A stretch of 47,188 nt of DNA. It comes from Eubacterium sp. Lineage in GTDB: Bacteria; Bacillota; Clostridia; Acetivibrionales; DSM-1351. Location of the stretch: the NCBI GenBank assembly GCA_029266335.1, contig JAQSXC010000055.1:1-47188 (forward strand), in the 5' to 3' direction. Numbering within the stretch: position 1 is the first letter of the stretch; each line of letters opens with the position of its first letter. The notes beneath the pieces were generated by a model, which was not told where the DNA came from, ran no database searches, and worked only from the letters and a program-made list of their open reading frames with translations. Of this stretch, positions 9,144 through 18,293 are shown piece after piece. The translations under genes were made by a program, and so were the position numbers.

Positions 9144-11039
9144 TCACTTTTTTTGCAGCAGTTTTAATATTTCGTGAGCCAGTGAATGGGAATCAAGCTT
9201 ATATATTCTGAATAAATCATTTCGGGTACCCTGAGCTACAAATTGGTCTGGATAGCCAAACAATTTAATATCTATTTTAAGTCCAAATTTATTAAGCATC
9301 TGTAAAACATTGCTTCCAAGACCTCCGATTATGGAATGATCCTCAATTGTCACTACCTTTTTTGTTTTCATTGCAGAACCAATTATCAATTTCTCATCCA
9401 GTGGTTTCAGAAATCTCGCATTGATTAAATCAGTACTAATTCCGTGATTTTTCAGTAATGCTGCAACCTGCAGAGAGGTTTCCACCATGTTCCCGGAAGT
9501 TATGACAGTCAAGTCGGTTCCATTGCATATCCTTACACCATTGTGCCATGTTACTCTATCTTTGACATCGGTCAAACGCTCCTTTCCTTTTCCTCTTGGA
9601 TACCTTATGGCAATAGGTCCCCTGTGTTGGGTAACAGCATATTTCAGCATCTCTTCAAGCTCTCTGTAATCTGAGGGAGCCATAATGGACATATTTGGTA
9701 TGTGACTAAGGTATGACAGGTCATAGATTCCCTGATGTGTCTCCCCGTCTTCTCCAACAATACCTGCTCTGTCAATTGCAAATATCACATGCAAATTCTG
9801 CATGGCAACATCATGAAGAATTTGATCATAAGCCCTCTGCAGAAATGACGAGTATATAGCACAAACAGGCTTAAGGCCATTTTTTGCCATACCTGCTGCG
9901 AAAGTAACTGCATGTTGCTCTGCTATCCCCACATCAAAAAATCTTTTAGGATATTTTTTCGAAAACTCGTTAAGTCCCGTACCGTCCGGCATTGCCGCAG
10001 TAATGGCAACAAGCTTGCTCTCTTCTCCCGCAAGCCTTACCATTTCTTTCCCGAAAACATCTGAATAACTATTTCCTTTTTCATTGATTATTTCCCCTGT
10101 CCGGATTTCAAAGGCTGATACTCCGTGGAATGCATAAGGCTTTTCCTCCGCCGGTTTGTAGCCCTTTCCTTTTTGTGTGCGGACATGAATTAACACAGGA
10201 CCTTTTATTAACCTGGCCTTCGAAAAAATACTGATAAGCTCATTCAAATCATGTCCGTCTATGGGACCAAAATACTTAAATCCAAGCTCATCAAACAAGG
10301 TTCTGTGTATAAGCATGTATTTTACCCAATCCTTTATTCTGTTCAAAGCTTCAACAAGCGGCTCTCCAATACCCGGTATCCCGATAAAAACCTGTTCCAG
10401 TGTCTCCTTTGCCTTGAAATAAGAAGGCTCCGCCCTTATTTGCGCCAAATGCTTTGATAGTCCACCCACATTTTTTCTGATTGAAAAATCATTATCATTC
10501 AATACTACAATCAAATTGGTCAAGGATCTTCCGGCATCATTCAAGGCTTCAAAAGCCATTCCACCGGTTAGAGCACCATCCCCGATTACAGCAATAACAG
10601 AATAGTTGCCGTTCTCGATATCCCTGGCTTTTGCCAGTCCCAGTGCCGCAGAAATGGAAGTACTGCTGTGCCCTGTATTAAAGATATCATGCAGACTTTC
10701 CTTTGTTTTTGGAAAGCCGGAGATTCCGTTAAGCTTCCTGATTGTCCCGAATCTCTCCTTCCTGCCGGTAAGAATTTTATGTATATACGACTGATGTCCT
10801 ACATCCCATACGATCTTATCTTTTGGAGAGTCAAAAATAAAATGGAGTGCAATAGTAAGTTCTACTGCACCTAAATTTGATGCCAGATGGCCCCCCGTTT
10901 TTGATATTGTTTCTATCAGAAGCTTACGTATTTCATCCGCTAATTGTTTCAATTGCACTACATTTAGTCTTTTAATATCAGCCGGCGAGTTGATACTATC
11001 CAAAAGATTATCCACGGAATATTTTCCTTCCTTCATCAT
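9144..11039 (-). CDS. dxs: 1-deoxy-D-xylulose-5-phosphate synthase
   Basis: Dxs joins pyruvate and glyceraldehyde 3-phosphate with thiamine diphosphate, the first step of the MEP isoprenoid pathway. The 631-residue protein has the early active-site block VGHQSYIHKIL, the thiamine-diphosphate motif GDGALTGG with the downstream Asn, and the transketolase-type central domain with EDGETHQGIYD. The C-terminal transketolase domain is complete. The start ATG overlaps the stop of the upstream HD gene in ATGATGA, with no independent strong ribosome site, so translation is probably coupled. The operon order is CmpB-like membrane protein, HD protein, dxs. Confidence 0.97.
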   Translation of the reverse strand: MMKEGKYSVDNLLDSINSPADIKRLNVVQLKQLADEIRKLLIETISKTGGHLASNLGAVELTIALHFIFDSPKDKIVWDVGHQSYIHKILTGRKERFGTIRKLNGISGFPKTKESLHDIFNTGHSSTSISAALGLAKARDIENGNYSVIAVIGDGALTGGMAFEALNDAGRSLTNLIVVLNDNDFSIRKNVGGLSKHLAQIRAEPSYFKAKETLEQVFIGIPGIGEPLVEALNRIKDWVKYMLIHRTLFDELGFKYFGPIDGHDLNELISIFSKARLIKGPVLIHVRTQKGKGYKPAEEKPYAFHGVSAFEIRTGEIINEKGNSYSDVFGKEMVRLAGEESKLVAITAAMPDGTGLNEFSKKYPKRFFDVGIAEQHAVTFAAGMAKNGLKPVCAIYSSFLQRAYDQILHDVAMQNLHVIFAIDRAGIVGEDGETHQGIYDLSYLSHIPNMSIMAPSDYRELEEMLKYAVTQHRGPIAIRYPRGKGKERLTDVKDRVTWHNGVRICNGTDLTVITSGNMVETSLQVAALLKNHGISTDLINARFLKPLDEKLIIGSAMKTKKVVTIEDHSIIGGLGSNVLQMLNKFGLKIDIKLFGYPDQFVAQGTRNDLFRIYKLDSHSLAHEILKLLQKK

Positions 11040-11545
11040 TTAATCATTTCATTTTTCAATTCTGGGAGCATACATTTTACCATTTCCCCCAGCGCGCAAA
11101 ACTTATCAACAAATAACACAACGAAGGTTTCCTTATATCTTGGAAATTTTATGGTTAAAGGCCACATGTGCTTCTTTATAATATCCTTTTCCAGATCATT
11201 CAAATTGAAGTACCTGTTTGCATTTTGCAATGCAAAATAGGGGTGCATAAACCCGTGCAGTCCTTTATATGGTTTTCCCCTATGCCAGTCATAAAGAAAA
11301 AAATCATGAAGCAATCCCCCTCTGGCTGCCGAACGGTAATCAAATCCCAGCCGTCTGCATATCAGATAGCTGCTGTAAGAAACATTGAGGCTATGTTCAA
11401 GACAGTTTGTATTACCATGCTGTATTAAGTTTTTCATCGAATCTACCATCCCATGTTGAATCAGATCAGCAACACATTCTTCATATTCTTTCTCACTGGA
11501 GAAATCTGCTTTTAAGTTCAACCTTGATCTTATCCATTTTTTCAT
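11036..11545 (-). CDS. HD-domain phosphohydrolase
   Basis: A 169-residue protein with metal-binding motifs of the HD superfamily: LEHSLNVS supplies the first His, GGLLHDFFLYDW the HD pair, and HGFMHP and KKHMWP further His residues. Small clostridial HD proteins of this kind are presumed phosphohydrolases of unknown substrate. AAGGAG precedes the ATG at 11545 by 8 bases. The first 53 bases overlap the end of the CmpB-like gene in another frame, and the stop overlaps dxs by 4 bases, so the three genes form a tight cotranscribed set. Confidence 0.85.
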   Translation of the reverse strand: MKKWIRSRLNLKADFSSEKEYEECVADLIQHGMVDSMKNLIQHGNTNCLEHSLNVSYSSYLICRRLGFDYRSAARGGLLHDFFLYDWHRGKPYKGLHGFMHPYFALQNANRYFNLNDLEKDIIKKHMWPLTIKFPRYKETFVVLFVDKFCALGEMVKCMLPELKNEMIK

Positions 11546-12218
11546 TGAGAATACTCCTTATATCACGGTTTATTATGCCGGCATTCAAAATCAGCAGCTG
11601 CGGAAATGCATAAAAGAAACGCTTATATTGGATGATTTTTTCATAGTACTTGTTGGATGAAATATTTGAAGCATCCAAAATTACTTTTCGTAAGTCCAAA
11701 GTATCAATAATTGATTTAACGGAATCTGCCATAAAGTATAAAAGCATAAATACCGCTAAATAGCCTCTGACTGATAAAGGAATTGAAAAAATCACCTCTG
11801 CAATTGCCGGATGTACAACCTGTTGCAGCAATAGCGTCATCAGCCCCCATAACAGTGAATATTTAAGACAAATATACCCTTGAATGTTGAAAGCATTATC
11901 ACTATAATCCCACCACTTGCAGTTAAAAAACTTTTCCAGAAGAAACCCTGTTATGTATTCAAGTACTGTAACCAAAATTACAGAAAACAATAAACTTATA
12001 ATTAATGCTGTTAAATGGTTTTCAAATACATTTGCAACCAGTTTTGAAGACCAAAGAATCAGCACGGCACCTGAGCCATAAATGGGGCAGAAAAATCCTG
12101 ATAAGAATCCCCTGTTTATGAATTTTCTTTCGTTTATACTGGCAAAAATGGTTTCCATTGCCCATCCCAAGAAGGAATATATGGTAAAAAACAACAGCAA
12201 ATCGTTAAAATTCGTCAT
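11493..12218 (-). CDS. Multi-pass membrane protein, putative ABC-transporter permease (CmpB-like)
   Basis: A 241-residue integral membrane protein with about five hydrophobic segments and the N-terminal pattern YSFLGWAMETIFASI...GFLSGFFCPIYG, typical of clostridial proteins annotated as putative ABC transporter type IV permeases (ABC_trans_CmpB). The motif LEYITGFLLEKFF...WWDYS is also characteristic. The transport role is unproven, and no ATPase gene is adjacent. AAGGGGTG upstream supports the ATG at 12218 rather than the more upstream start. Its 3' end overlaps the HD gene by 53 bases. Confidence 0.8.
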   Translation of the reverse strand: MTNFNDLLLFFTIYSFLGWAMETIFASINERKFINRGFLSGFFCPIYGSGAVLILWSSKLVANVFENHLTALIISLLFSVILVTVLEYITGFLLEKFFNCKWWDYSDNAFNIQGYICLKYSLLWGLMTLLLQQVVHPAIAEVIFSIPLSVRGYLAVFMLLYFMADSVKSIIDTLDLRKVILDASNISSNKYYEKIIQYKRFFYAFPQLLILNAGIINRDIRSILNEKMDKIKVELKSRFLQ

Positions 12219-12254
12219 ACACTTGCACCCCTTTCCTTTCAAGAACAACTGTAA

Positions 12255-13943
12255 TCAACGCCTTGACTTGAACATTGAAATAACCAACCCCAAAATAATA
12301 ATTACCGCAATCACCAGTCCTGCTTTTAATACTGTAACGTTCAGCAGATACATATCACTCCCTGTTCCCGCACTTAAGCTTGAACCTATAATAATCCCGG
12401 CTATAATGATGCTTACGGCAAGCAGTACCACACTGAAGGACATTCTGTTAAATATCCTTTCAAACCGGCTTTGAATGCTTTCAATATCTTTAATATGAAA
12501 TTGAACGGAATAATCCTGATCTTCCATTTTTCCTAAAAAATTCTGTATTGCAGAGGGAACATCATTTAACAGGTCTTTATAGTTCAACAAGCTTTTTTTA
12601 ATGTCATTCCTTATTTTTTCTGCAGAATAAGACTGCTTGAGCAGCTTTTTTGCGATGGGCTTCGCCACAACAAGGGTGTTGAGGTCCGGAGCCAGTTTTT
12701 CCAGCAAACCTTGAAGGGTTCCGAGGGTCTTGGCTAGTAATGCGAATTCCCGCGGTATTTTTATATGATTAATAAATGCAATGTTAAAGATTTCAAAAAG
12801 CAATTCTTCTATCTTTATTTCATTCCAGGACATGGTCAAATATTTTTCGATTATCCTGTCTACATCCTTTTCAAATTTCTTTATATCTCTTCTGCTTGGC
12901 ATTGTCTCCAGATCAATTATGGATTTTACTACCATCCGGCTATCTCTGGAAACAACCCCGACGAAAAAGTTCGATATCATCGTTTTCCGTAACTCATTGA
13001 GACATCCCACCATTCCCAAATCAAGAAATACGATAGTACCATCAGCCAGAACCTGAATATTCCCGGGATGAGGGTCTGCATGAAAAAATCCGTCTCTTAA
13101 TATCTGGTTGCACAGAGATGTGGCAAGTTCCCTGGCTAACAGCCTTTGGTCAATACCGGCCAGAAGCAATGAAGAATGGTCATCCACACGGATGCCTTCA
13201 ATATATTCCATAGTAAGAATGCTCTTGGAGGTATATAACCATTTTACTTCAGGAACTGTTATGCCTTTATCCTGACTAAAATTCTTTTTGAAGGTATCGG
13301 CGTTCTCAGCTTCTTTTGTAAAATCCAATTCATTTCTTATAGTATTTTCAAACTCATTTACCATACCGCTGCAATCGTATGTTTTTCGGTATTTGGTGTG
13401 ATGGTCGATAAAATATGCAAGATCCTTTAATATATTGAGATCAAGATTTATTATAGTCTCAATCCCCGGTCTCTGAACTTTGACTGCCACTGTTTTACCG
13501 GAGTTCAGCCTGGCACGGTGAACCTGTGAAATTGAGGCTGCAGCCACCGGTTTCTCATCAAACTCCTTATATATATTTTCCAGCTTATCCTCTAATTCAT
13601 TTTCAATTACTGCTCTCACTTCAGGAAAGGAAAATGGCGGCACCGAGTCCTGCAGCTTTTTAAGCTCATCAATTACATCAGATGGAAACATATCCGACCT
13701 TGTACTCAAAATCTGGCCTAACTTGATAAAGGCAGGTCCCAGTTCTTCTAACGACAACCGCAATCTTATTCCTGTTGAGAGTTTGCGGCTATCGGAGTCA
13801 ATATGAGTATTTGGAGTATTCTTTTTAAGCTTAAGATAATTAAAAATCCCCAGCTGATCCATTATTAAGCCAAAGCCATGCCTGGTAAAAACAGTTATAA
13901 TCTGTCTGTATCTTCTTATTTTAACTCGTCCGTTAATCACCAT
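12255..13943 (-). CDS. UbiB/AarF (ABC1) family atypical kinase
   Basis: A 562-residue UbiB-family protein-kinase-like ATPase. It shows the KxGQ-type motif (FIKLGQILSTR) near residue 73, an Ala-rich nucleotide loop (AAASISQVHRA), the Lys of VAVKVQRPG, the catalytic-loop equivalent HADPHPGN and the metal-binding DLGM. Two hydrophobic helices at the C terminus (about residues 500-560) should anchor it in the membrane. In bacteria with ubiquinone, UbiB aids ubiquinone synthesis; clostridia lack that, so the lipid or quinone-related role here is open. A phasin-like gene lies just upstream on the same strand, a pairing I recall as common in Firmicutes. Confidence 0.93.
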   Translation of the reverse strand: MVINGRVKIRRYRQIITVFTRHGFGLIMDQLGIFNYLKLKKNTPNTHIDSDSRKLSTGIRLRLSLEELGPAFIKLGQILSTRSDMFPSDVIDELKKLQDSVPPFSFPEVRAVIENELEDKLENIYKEFDEKPVAAASISQVHRARLNSGKTVAVKVQRPGIETIINLDLNILKDLAYFIDHHTKYRKTYDCSGMVNEFENTIRNELDFTKEAENADTFKKNFSQDKGITVPEVKWLYTSKSILTMEYIEGIRVDDHSSLLLAGIDQRLLARELATSLCNQILRDGFFHADPHPGNIQVLADGTIVFLDLGMVGCLNELRKTMISNFFVGVVSRDSRMVVKSIIDLETMPSRRDIKKFEKDVDRIIEKYLTMSWNEIKIEELLFEIFNIAFINHIKIPREFALLAKTLGTLQGLLEKLAPDLNTLVVAKPIAKKLLKQSYSAEKIRNDIKKSLLNYKDLLNDVPSAIQNFLGKMEDQDYSVQFHIKDIESIQSRFERIFNRMSFSVVLLAVSIIIAGIIIGSSLSAGTGSDMYLLNVTVLKAGLVIAVIIILGLVISMFKSRR

Positions 13944-14057
13944 ATTATTTCCATCCTGCCAATCATTGTTTATAAAGGGATTTTGTTCTGATCAGTATTT
14001 GCATAATTCGTACGTACGTATTAATGGAGTTAAAAAATATAATCCTTTATTTTTAGT

Positions 14058-14396
14058 TTATTTGGAACTGTCATTTTTTACAATTCCCTGCTGTGAAAGT
14101 ACCTGTATCATTTGTTCCCTCACTAGATGGCTTATTTCGTCCTTTGTAACAATATCCTCTTTCTTTGCCACATTTACCTGATTCAGTGCTTCTTCAACCT
14201 GTGACCTTATCAACTTTTTAAGTTCATCTCTTTGCTCTTCGCCTCTTTTCACCATCTCGCAGGCTAGTTGCCGTGCATCCTTTTTTGCAACCTCCCCTTT
14301 GCTTACGAGTTCTTCCACCAAATCTTCCACCTTTTCTCGTGAATATACCAAGGCTCCTAATCCCAAGTTGATGGATTTTTCAAATAAATTTGACAT
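14058..14396 (-). CDS. Phasin-like coiled-coil protein
   Basis: A 112-residue, highly charged, helical protein (LVEELVSKGEVAKKDARQLACEMVKRGEEQ) resembling small proteins annotated as polyhydroxyalkanoate synthesis regulator phasins. A good ribosome site (GAGGAAAG) precedes the ATG. No PHA synthase is visible here, so the name reflects family resemblance only. It is immediately upstream of the UbiB-like gene on the same strand and may work with it at the membrane. Confidence 0.75.
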   Translation of the reverse strand: MSNLFEKSINLGLGALVYSREKVEDLVEELVSKGEVAKKDARQLACEMVKRGEEQRDELKKLIRSQVEEALNQVNVAKKEDIVTKDEISHLVREQMIQVLSQQGIVKNDSSK

Positions 14397-14605
14397 AAGC
14401 TTTCCTCCTCATTTAAATTATAATTTTTATGTACCATAACCGGGCCAATCATAGCATCTTTTAATATCTCCTTTTATGACTGTTTTTATTTAATGTAATT
14501 AATTCGGACGTTTGTCTTATTTTATGGTATCACATTACTTTTTTTCCGTCAAGCTCCCGTAGATATCAGTAAATAAACAAAAAAACTTTTCCCAACAAAA
14601 AATTA

Positions 14606-14625
14606 AACTCAGTTATCACTGAGTT
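14606..14625 (-). terminator. Terminator after the transglutaminase-like gene
   Basis: A 7-bp stem (AACTCAG / CTGAGTT) with a 6-base loop lies 12 bases past the stop codon. It is followed on the minus strand by TTTAATTTTTTG. Confidence 0.75.
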
Positions 14626-14637
14626 TTTGTTACATAA

Positions 14638-15324
14638 TTATGAATTTCTAATAGCTTCTATCCTGGCATTTAACCGTTTTAAATATCTTCTGTAAATAAA
14701 CATCTTAAACTTTCCGGGATTATTGTTATATTTTTCTGAAGAAAAGTATTCCTGGGGATCATCATAGACACCATGATCTTCACGCACAGAACCCATTTGA
14801 ACGAACTTAGTACTGTCAAGACTAAAATCAGCACTTGAATCCCCAACACTGCAAGATACCGAATACCCCACTTTTTTTCCCGAATTTTTTAAAATGGTCC
14901 TTCCCTTCTCATAAAATTTGAGATCATTAATAAAGCTATCAATCTTAACCCATTCATTCCCCACTTTCAGTTCTATCCAACTATGTGAAATCTCCCGGGG
15001 TAAAAGCTTGTATGCCAAACCTTTGTACAAACCTGTATGAATTGCTTTGTCGATTGATGAATAATGAATTCTGGCTTCAATGCCAGCTGCCTCACATAAT
15101 GCCTTGAATAAAATGGTCTTGTTGTTGCATTGACCTTTTTTACGGAGAATGATATCCGATGCTTTTACAAAGTCAGCTTCCGGTAAAAAGCCAAATTCTA
15201 TCTCATCTCTAACATAATAAAAAATATTCCTCACTATATCCTCGGTTGATTTTGTGTTTTCAATCAACACTTTTGCTATCTCTTTAACGTGTGTACTGCC
15301 ACTGTCAATATAATTCAAGTTCAT
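14638..15324 (-). CDS. Transglutaminase-like cysteine protease-fold protein
   Basis: A 228-residue protein with the transglutaminase-core triad: Cys in KKGQCNNK, His in ISHSWIELKV and Asp in VKIDSFIND. No signal peptide or membrane helix is seen, so it is probably cytoplasmic. Such proteins act as peptidases or amidases; the substrate is unknown. It is a single-gene unit, with a terminator downstream and an AraC regulator upstream on the same strand. The start ATG lies 9 bases after GAGGCATC. Confidence 0.85.
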   Translation of the reverse strand: MNLNYIDSGSTHVKEIAKVLIENTKSTEDIVRNIFYYVRDEIEFGFLPEADFVKASDIILRKKGQCNNKTILFKALCEAAGIEARIHYSSIDKAIHTGLYKGLAYKLLPREISHSWIELKVGNEWVKIDSFINDLKFYEKGRTILKNSGKKVGYSVSCSVGDSSADFSLDSTKFVQMGSVREDHGVYDDPQEYFSSEKYNNNPGKFKMFIYRRYLKRLNARIEAIRNS

Positions 15325-15376
15325 AATGATGCCTCCTCAATAGTTAGGTTACTATGCGGATTTATCATATCATTCT

Positions 15377-16153
15377 TCATATAAAAATCACTTGAACAAT
15401 TCTGCTGTCATTTAAGTATTTTGATAAGGACTTGCCGAACATTCCCTTAAATGCCCTTGAAAAATGAGCTGAGTCGGCAAAATTTCCTTCATGGGCTGCA
15501 TCGGTCATAGACAAACCTCCAAGAGTGTATTTAACAGCTTTTAGCACCTTAAACCACTGAATATAACTGGTTACAGGCACACCCACCTGTTCCTTGAACA
15601 AATGCTGCAGCCTGCTTTCTGATAGAAAAACAGCCTCCGCAAGCTGCTTCAATGAAAAATCCTCACTATGCAAATTGGTTTCAATATGCTCCAGACATGT
15701 TCTTATACGTTCATTCACGGACATTGTCATTATATCCATCTCAGTTATGCAGTTGACAATACTGTTAAACAGATAATCTATTTCGTTTTTCATTTCTTTT
15801 TTCAAATTATCGTATTCCATCAAGGATCGTTTTAGCTCCGGCACACACGCCAGCGTTTTAACCTGCTCATTCCCCAGCCATTGCTTTAAAGCCTGCCCTT
15901 CTGTGGAATCCGGCTCTATAAGTATCATTAATGAACCCCTATTCATTTTTAGAGCATGCTTAATTTGATGATTAACAACTATTATCTCTCCGATAAATTT
16001 CTCACTTTCAGTTTCAAGACTAATGGTATCCTCCAAAGCCATACTTATTTGAATGGCATGATGACTATGCAAACCCGTATCGTAGTTTTTACCTTTAATC
16101 ATTAAATATCGATTAGCCCAGATTACTTTGAACTCAGATTTTTTTACATGCAA
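15377..16153 (-). CDS. AraC-family transcriptional regulator
   Basis: A 258-residue regulator with an N-terminal cupin-like sensing region (LHSHHAIQISMAL) and a C-terminal double helix-turn-helix of the AraC/XylS type (FSLKQLAEAVFLSESRLQHLFKEQVG; DAAHEGNFADSAHFSRAFKGMFGKS). The ATG at 16153 lacks a close ribosome site. An in-frame TTG at 16162, 6 bases after AAAGG, is an alternative. The neighbouring transglutaminase-like gene could be a target but nothing shows it. Confidence 0.9.
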   Translation of the reverse strand: MHVKKSEFKVIWANRYLMIKGKNYDTGLHSHHAIQISMALEDTISLETESEKFIGEIIVVNHQIKHALKMNRGSLMILIEPDSTEGQALKQWLGNEQVKTLACVPELKRSLMEYDNLKKEMKNEIDYLFNSIVNCITEMDIMTMSVNERIRTCLEHIETNLHSEDFSLKQLAEAVFLSESRLQHLFKEQVGVPVTSYIQWFKVLKAVKYTLGGLSMTDAAHEGNFADSAHFSRAFKGMFGKSLSKYLNDSRIVQVIFI

Positions 16154-16221
16154 AGCAAATATTACCTTTCTCCATCAATAACGGTTAAAATAAATCGTTC
16201 TGTAATATAAAAATATACCAA

Positions 16222-16249
16222 AAACACCTCGAAAAACTCCAAGGTGTTT
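16222..16249 (-). terminator. Terminator downstream of the TPR gene
   Basis: An 8-bp stem (AAACACCT / AGGTGTTT) with a 12-base loop. Read on the minus strand it ends in TTTTTGG. It is the first terminator after the TPR gene. Confidence 0.65.
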
Positions 16250-16338
16250 AATTAACAGTATGTAATTATTAATCTCTTTTTATAAGTTTCAGTATCATAA
16301 ATATAGTCACAACACCAATAAAGCAGAAATTCTTAAAC

Positions 16339-18120
16339 TTAACCTTCAGCCAGGTACAACTGCCCCTGTATCGCATCAAATACATTGTTCAGGTATACTT
16401 CCTTCTTTATTTCAGGATTAATGCTGATAGCTTTCTTCAGATTATCCATTGCTATGTCATGTTTATTCATCATGGCGTAAACTGCTGCAATGTTGTAGTA
16501 TATCTCTGCCTCGCTTAAATTCTGGTTTAAGGCCTTGCTATACGCTTTTATAGCCTGGTCATATTTCTTTGCTTCTGTTAGGGAAGCACCCAAATAATAA
16601 TAAATATCGGTATCCTCGGAGTTCTTTTCCAAAGCCCGGTTAAATACGTCTGCAGCATCATCATATCTTCTTAGATCAAAAAGCACAACACCCATATTGT
16701 AGTATAGCCTGTAATTATCGGTACAGGCTTTGATACCGTTTGTATACGTAGCCAATGCCTCCATCTGGCGCTGTTGTTTCGAAAAGACTATTCCAAGATT
16801 ATTATAGGCGTCAACAAAATCAATTTTAATCAGAAGTGCATTTTTATAAAGCTCTATTGCTTTATCATACTCCTCCATTTCTTCATATACCAGGGAAAGG
16901 TTAAACAGGCAATTATGACTTTGCGGATTAAGCTTTAATGCCTTGTCATACTCGGCGACCGCCTTATCCAAATCATGAATTTTAAAGTAGCAGCCGGCCA
17001 AATTGAAATGTGCTTCAAAATCCTCTTCATTTATCCCGTTATAGGTTTTATATACTTTAACTGCTTCGGAATAATTCATGTTCAGCATCAGAAGCTTACC
17101 AAGCTCCAAATACCCCTCAGGCTTATCGGGTAGAAGCTTGATACATTTTTTGAAACATTCCTCTGCCTGGCTGGTTTGCTCCAATTCCATGAACAAATTT
17201 CCCAGCAGCAGTGAAATAACGTAATTGTTGCCGTCCTTTGCCAGGATTTCCTCATAATATTTCGCTGCTTCATGCTTGTTACCCTTTTCGGTAAATATTC
17301 TTCCGATTCCTTCTTTAGCAATATTGAAATCAGGGTTTATTTCGAGAGTTTTTTCAAAACTATCAAGGGCGAATTCCAATTTACCCATATTCAGGTAGGT
17401 TACGCCAATATTATAATAAACCAGATATTGTTTGAACAGAATATTCTTAATAACTTCTGCATTTGCAGAGTTATGAGAAGCTTTTTTCATATTGCCGATA
17501 AGTTGTTCATTCAGCTCAAGGACCTTTCTGTAATAGGATTGAGCCTCACTGTACATACCTTTTTTGAAGGATATGTTTGCATAATTGAAATATAAATAAG
17601 CTGAAGATCCAAATAAACTTATTAAATTAGCATATAACTCATAAGCATCGTCATAATTACCTTCGTTATATAAATGCTCTGCCTGTATGAGCTTTTTACG
17701 TATTCCTTTGAATAAATCGTCCTTAATAAAGCCAAGCTCTGATATGGTATCATTTACAAAGGTTTCATTTGTAATGACATTCATTACTTCAGTTGTATTG
17801 TCATTCTTATCATATTCGTGCCTGTCAATTGATATAAAGCCTTCAAAACTCCCTTTTTCCTTGACTTTCTTTATCATGGAGCGGAAATCATAAGCAAGCA
17901 GCAGGCACGGAATAACTATGCCGCAAAGCAGATAAAACATCTCAATACTATTACTGGTAATAACTTGATTCACCAAAGACAATATGACTATTGTCAATGC
18001 TGACAGCTGAAGAGTAAAGGAAACCAGCGTTATAATACTCTTTGTCTTTAAAAGCCTGTAAAAAACATAAGCAATGAGTATTATTAAAATGAACATATTG
18101 AATGTAGTTAACAGGAACAT
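16339..18120 (-). CDS. Membrane-anchored TPR-repeat protein
   Basis: A 593-residue protein with three hydrophobic segments in the first 90 residues, followed by about a dozen tetratricopeptide repeats. Recognisable units carry patterns such as AYNNLGIVFSKQQRQMEALATYTNGI and YYNMGVVLFDLRRYDDAADVFNRAL. TPR arrays bind proteins, so this is probably a membrane-tethered scaffold facing the cytoplasm. No enzymatic domain is present. The frame is open 10 codons upstream, but GGGGGTG 6 bases before ATG 18120 favours that start. It follows ftsK/spoIIIE on the same strand. Confidence 0.85.
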   Translation of the reverse strand: MFLLTTFNMFILIILIAYVFYRLLKTKSIITLVSFTLQLSALTIVILSLVNQVITSNSIEMFYLLCGIVIPCLLLAYDFRSMIKKVKEKGSFEGFISIDRHEYDKNDNTTEVMNVITNETFVNDTISELGFIKDDLFKGIRKKLIQAEHLYNEGNYDDAYELYANLISLFGSSAYLYFNYANISFKKGMYSEAQSYYRKVLELNEQLIGNMKKASHNSANAEVIKNILFKQYLVYYNIGVTYLNMGKLEFALDSFEKTLEINPDFNIAKEGIGRIFTEKGNKHEAAKYYEEILAKDGNNYVISLLLGNLFMELEQTSQAEECFKKCIKLLPDKPEGYLELGKLLMLNMNYSEAVKVYKTYNGINEEDFEAHFNLAGCYFKIHDLDKAVAEYDKALKLNPQSHNCLFNLSLVYEEMEEYDKAIELYKNALLIKIDFVDAYNNLGIVFSKQQRQMEALATYTNGIKACTDNYRLYYNMGVVLFDLRRYDDAADVFNRALEKNSEDTDIYYYLGASLTEAKKYDQAIKAYSKALNQNLSEAEIYYNIAAVYAMMNKHDIAMDNLKKAISINPEIKKEVYLNNVFDAIQGQLYLAEG

Positions 18121-18214
18121 ACATACACCCCCACGTATCTCGGCAGACAATAAGAATAAAATACAGGAAAATACCCATTATTATTCCAATGCCAATCACC
18201 AGAATCTTTTGCAT
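17951..18214 (-). CDS. Possible small membrane ORF overlapping the TPR gene start
   Basis: An 87-codon minus-strand frame starts at ATG 18214 after an AGAGAG element and encodes one clear membrane helix (ILVIGIGIIMGIFLYFILIV). It then runs in another frame through the first 170 bases of the TPR gene, where the composition looks like a shadow. A short real peptide whose 3' end overlaps the TPR gene is possible. I do not recognise it. Confidence 0.25.
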   Translation of the reverse strand: MQKILVIGIGIIMGIFLYFILIVCRDTWGCMYVPVNYIQYVHFNNTHCLCFLQAFKDKEYYNAGFLYSSAVSIDNSHIVFGESSYYQ

Positions 18215-18293
18215 AAATCTATATTCTCTCTGAGATTATATTAAAAAGGTCAGCAAATTATTAATCCAGGGAAATATGCGTGTGAATTCAGTT

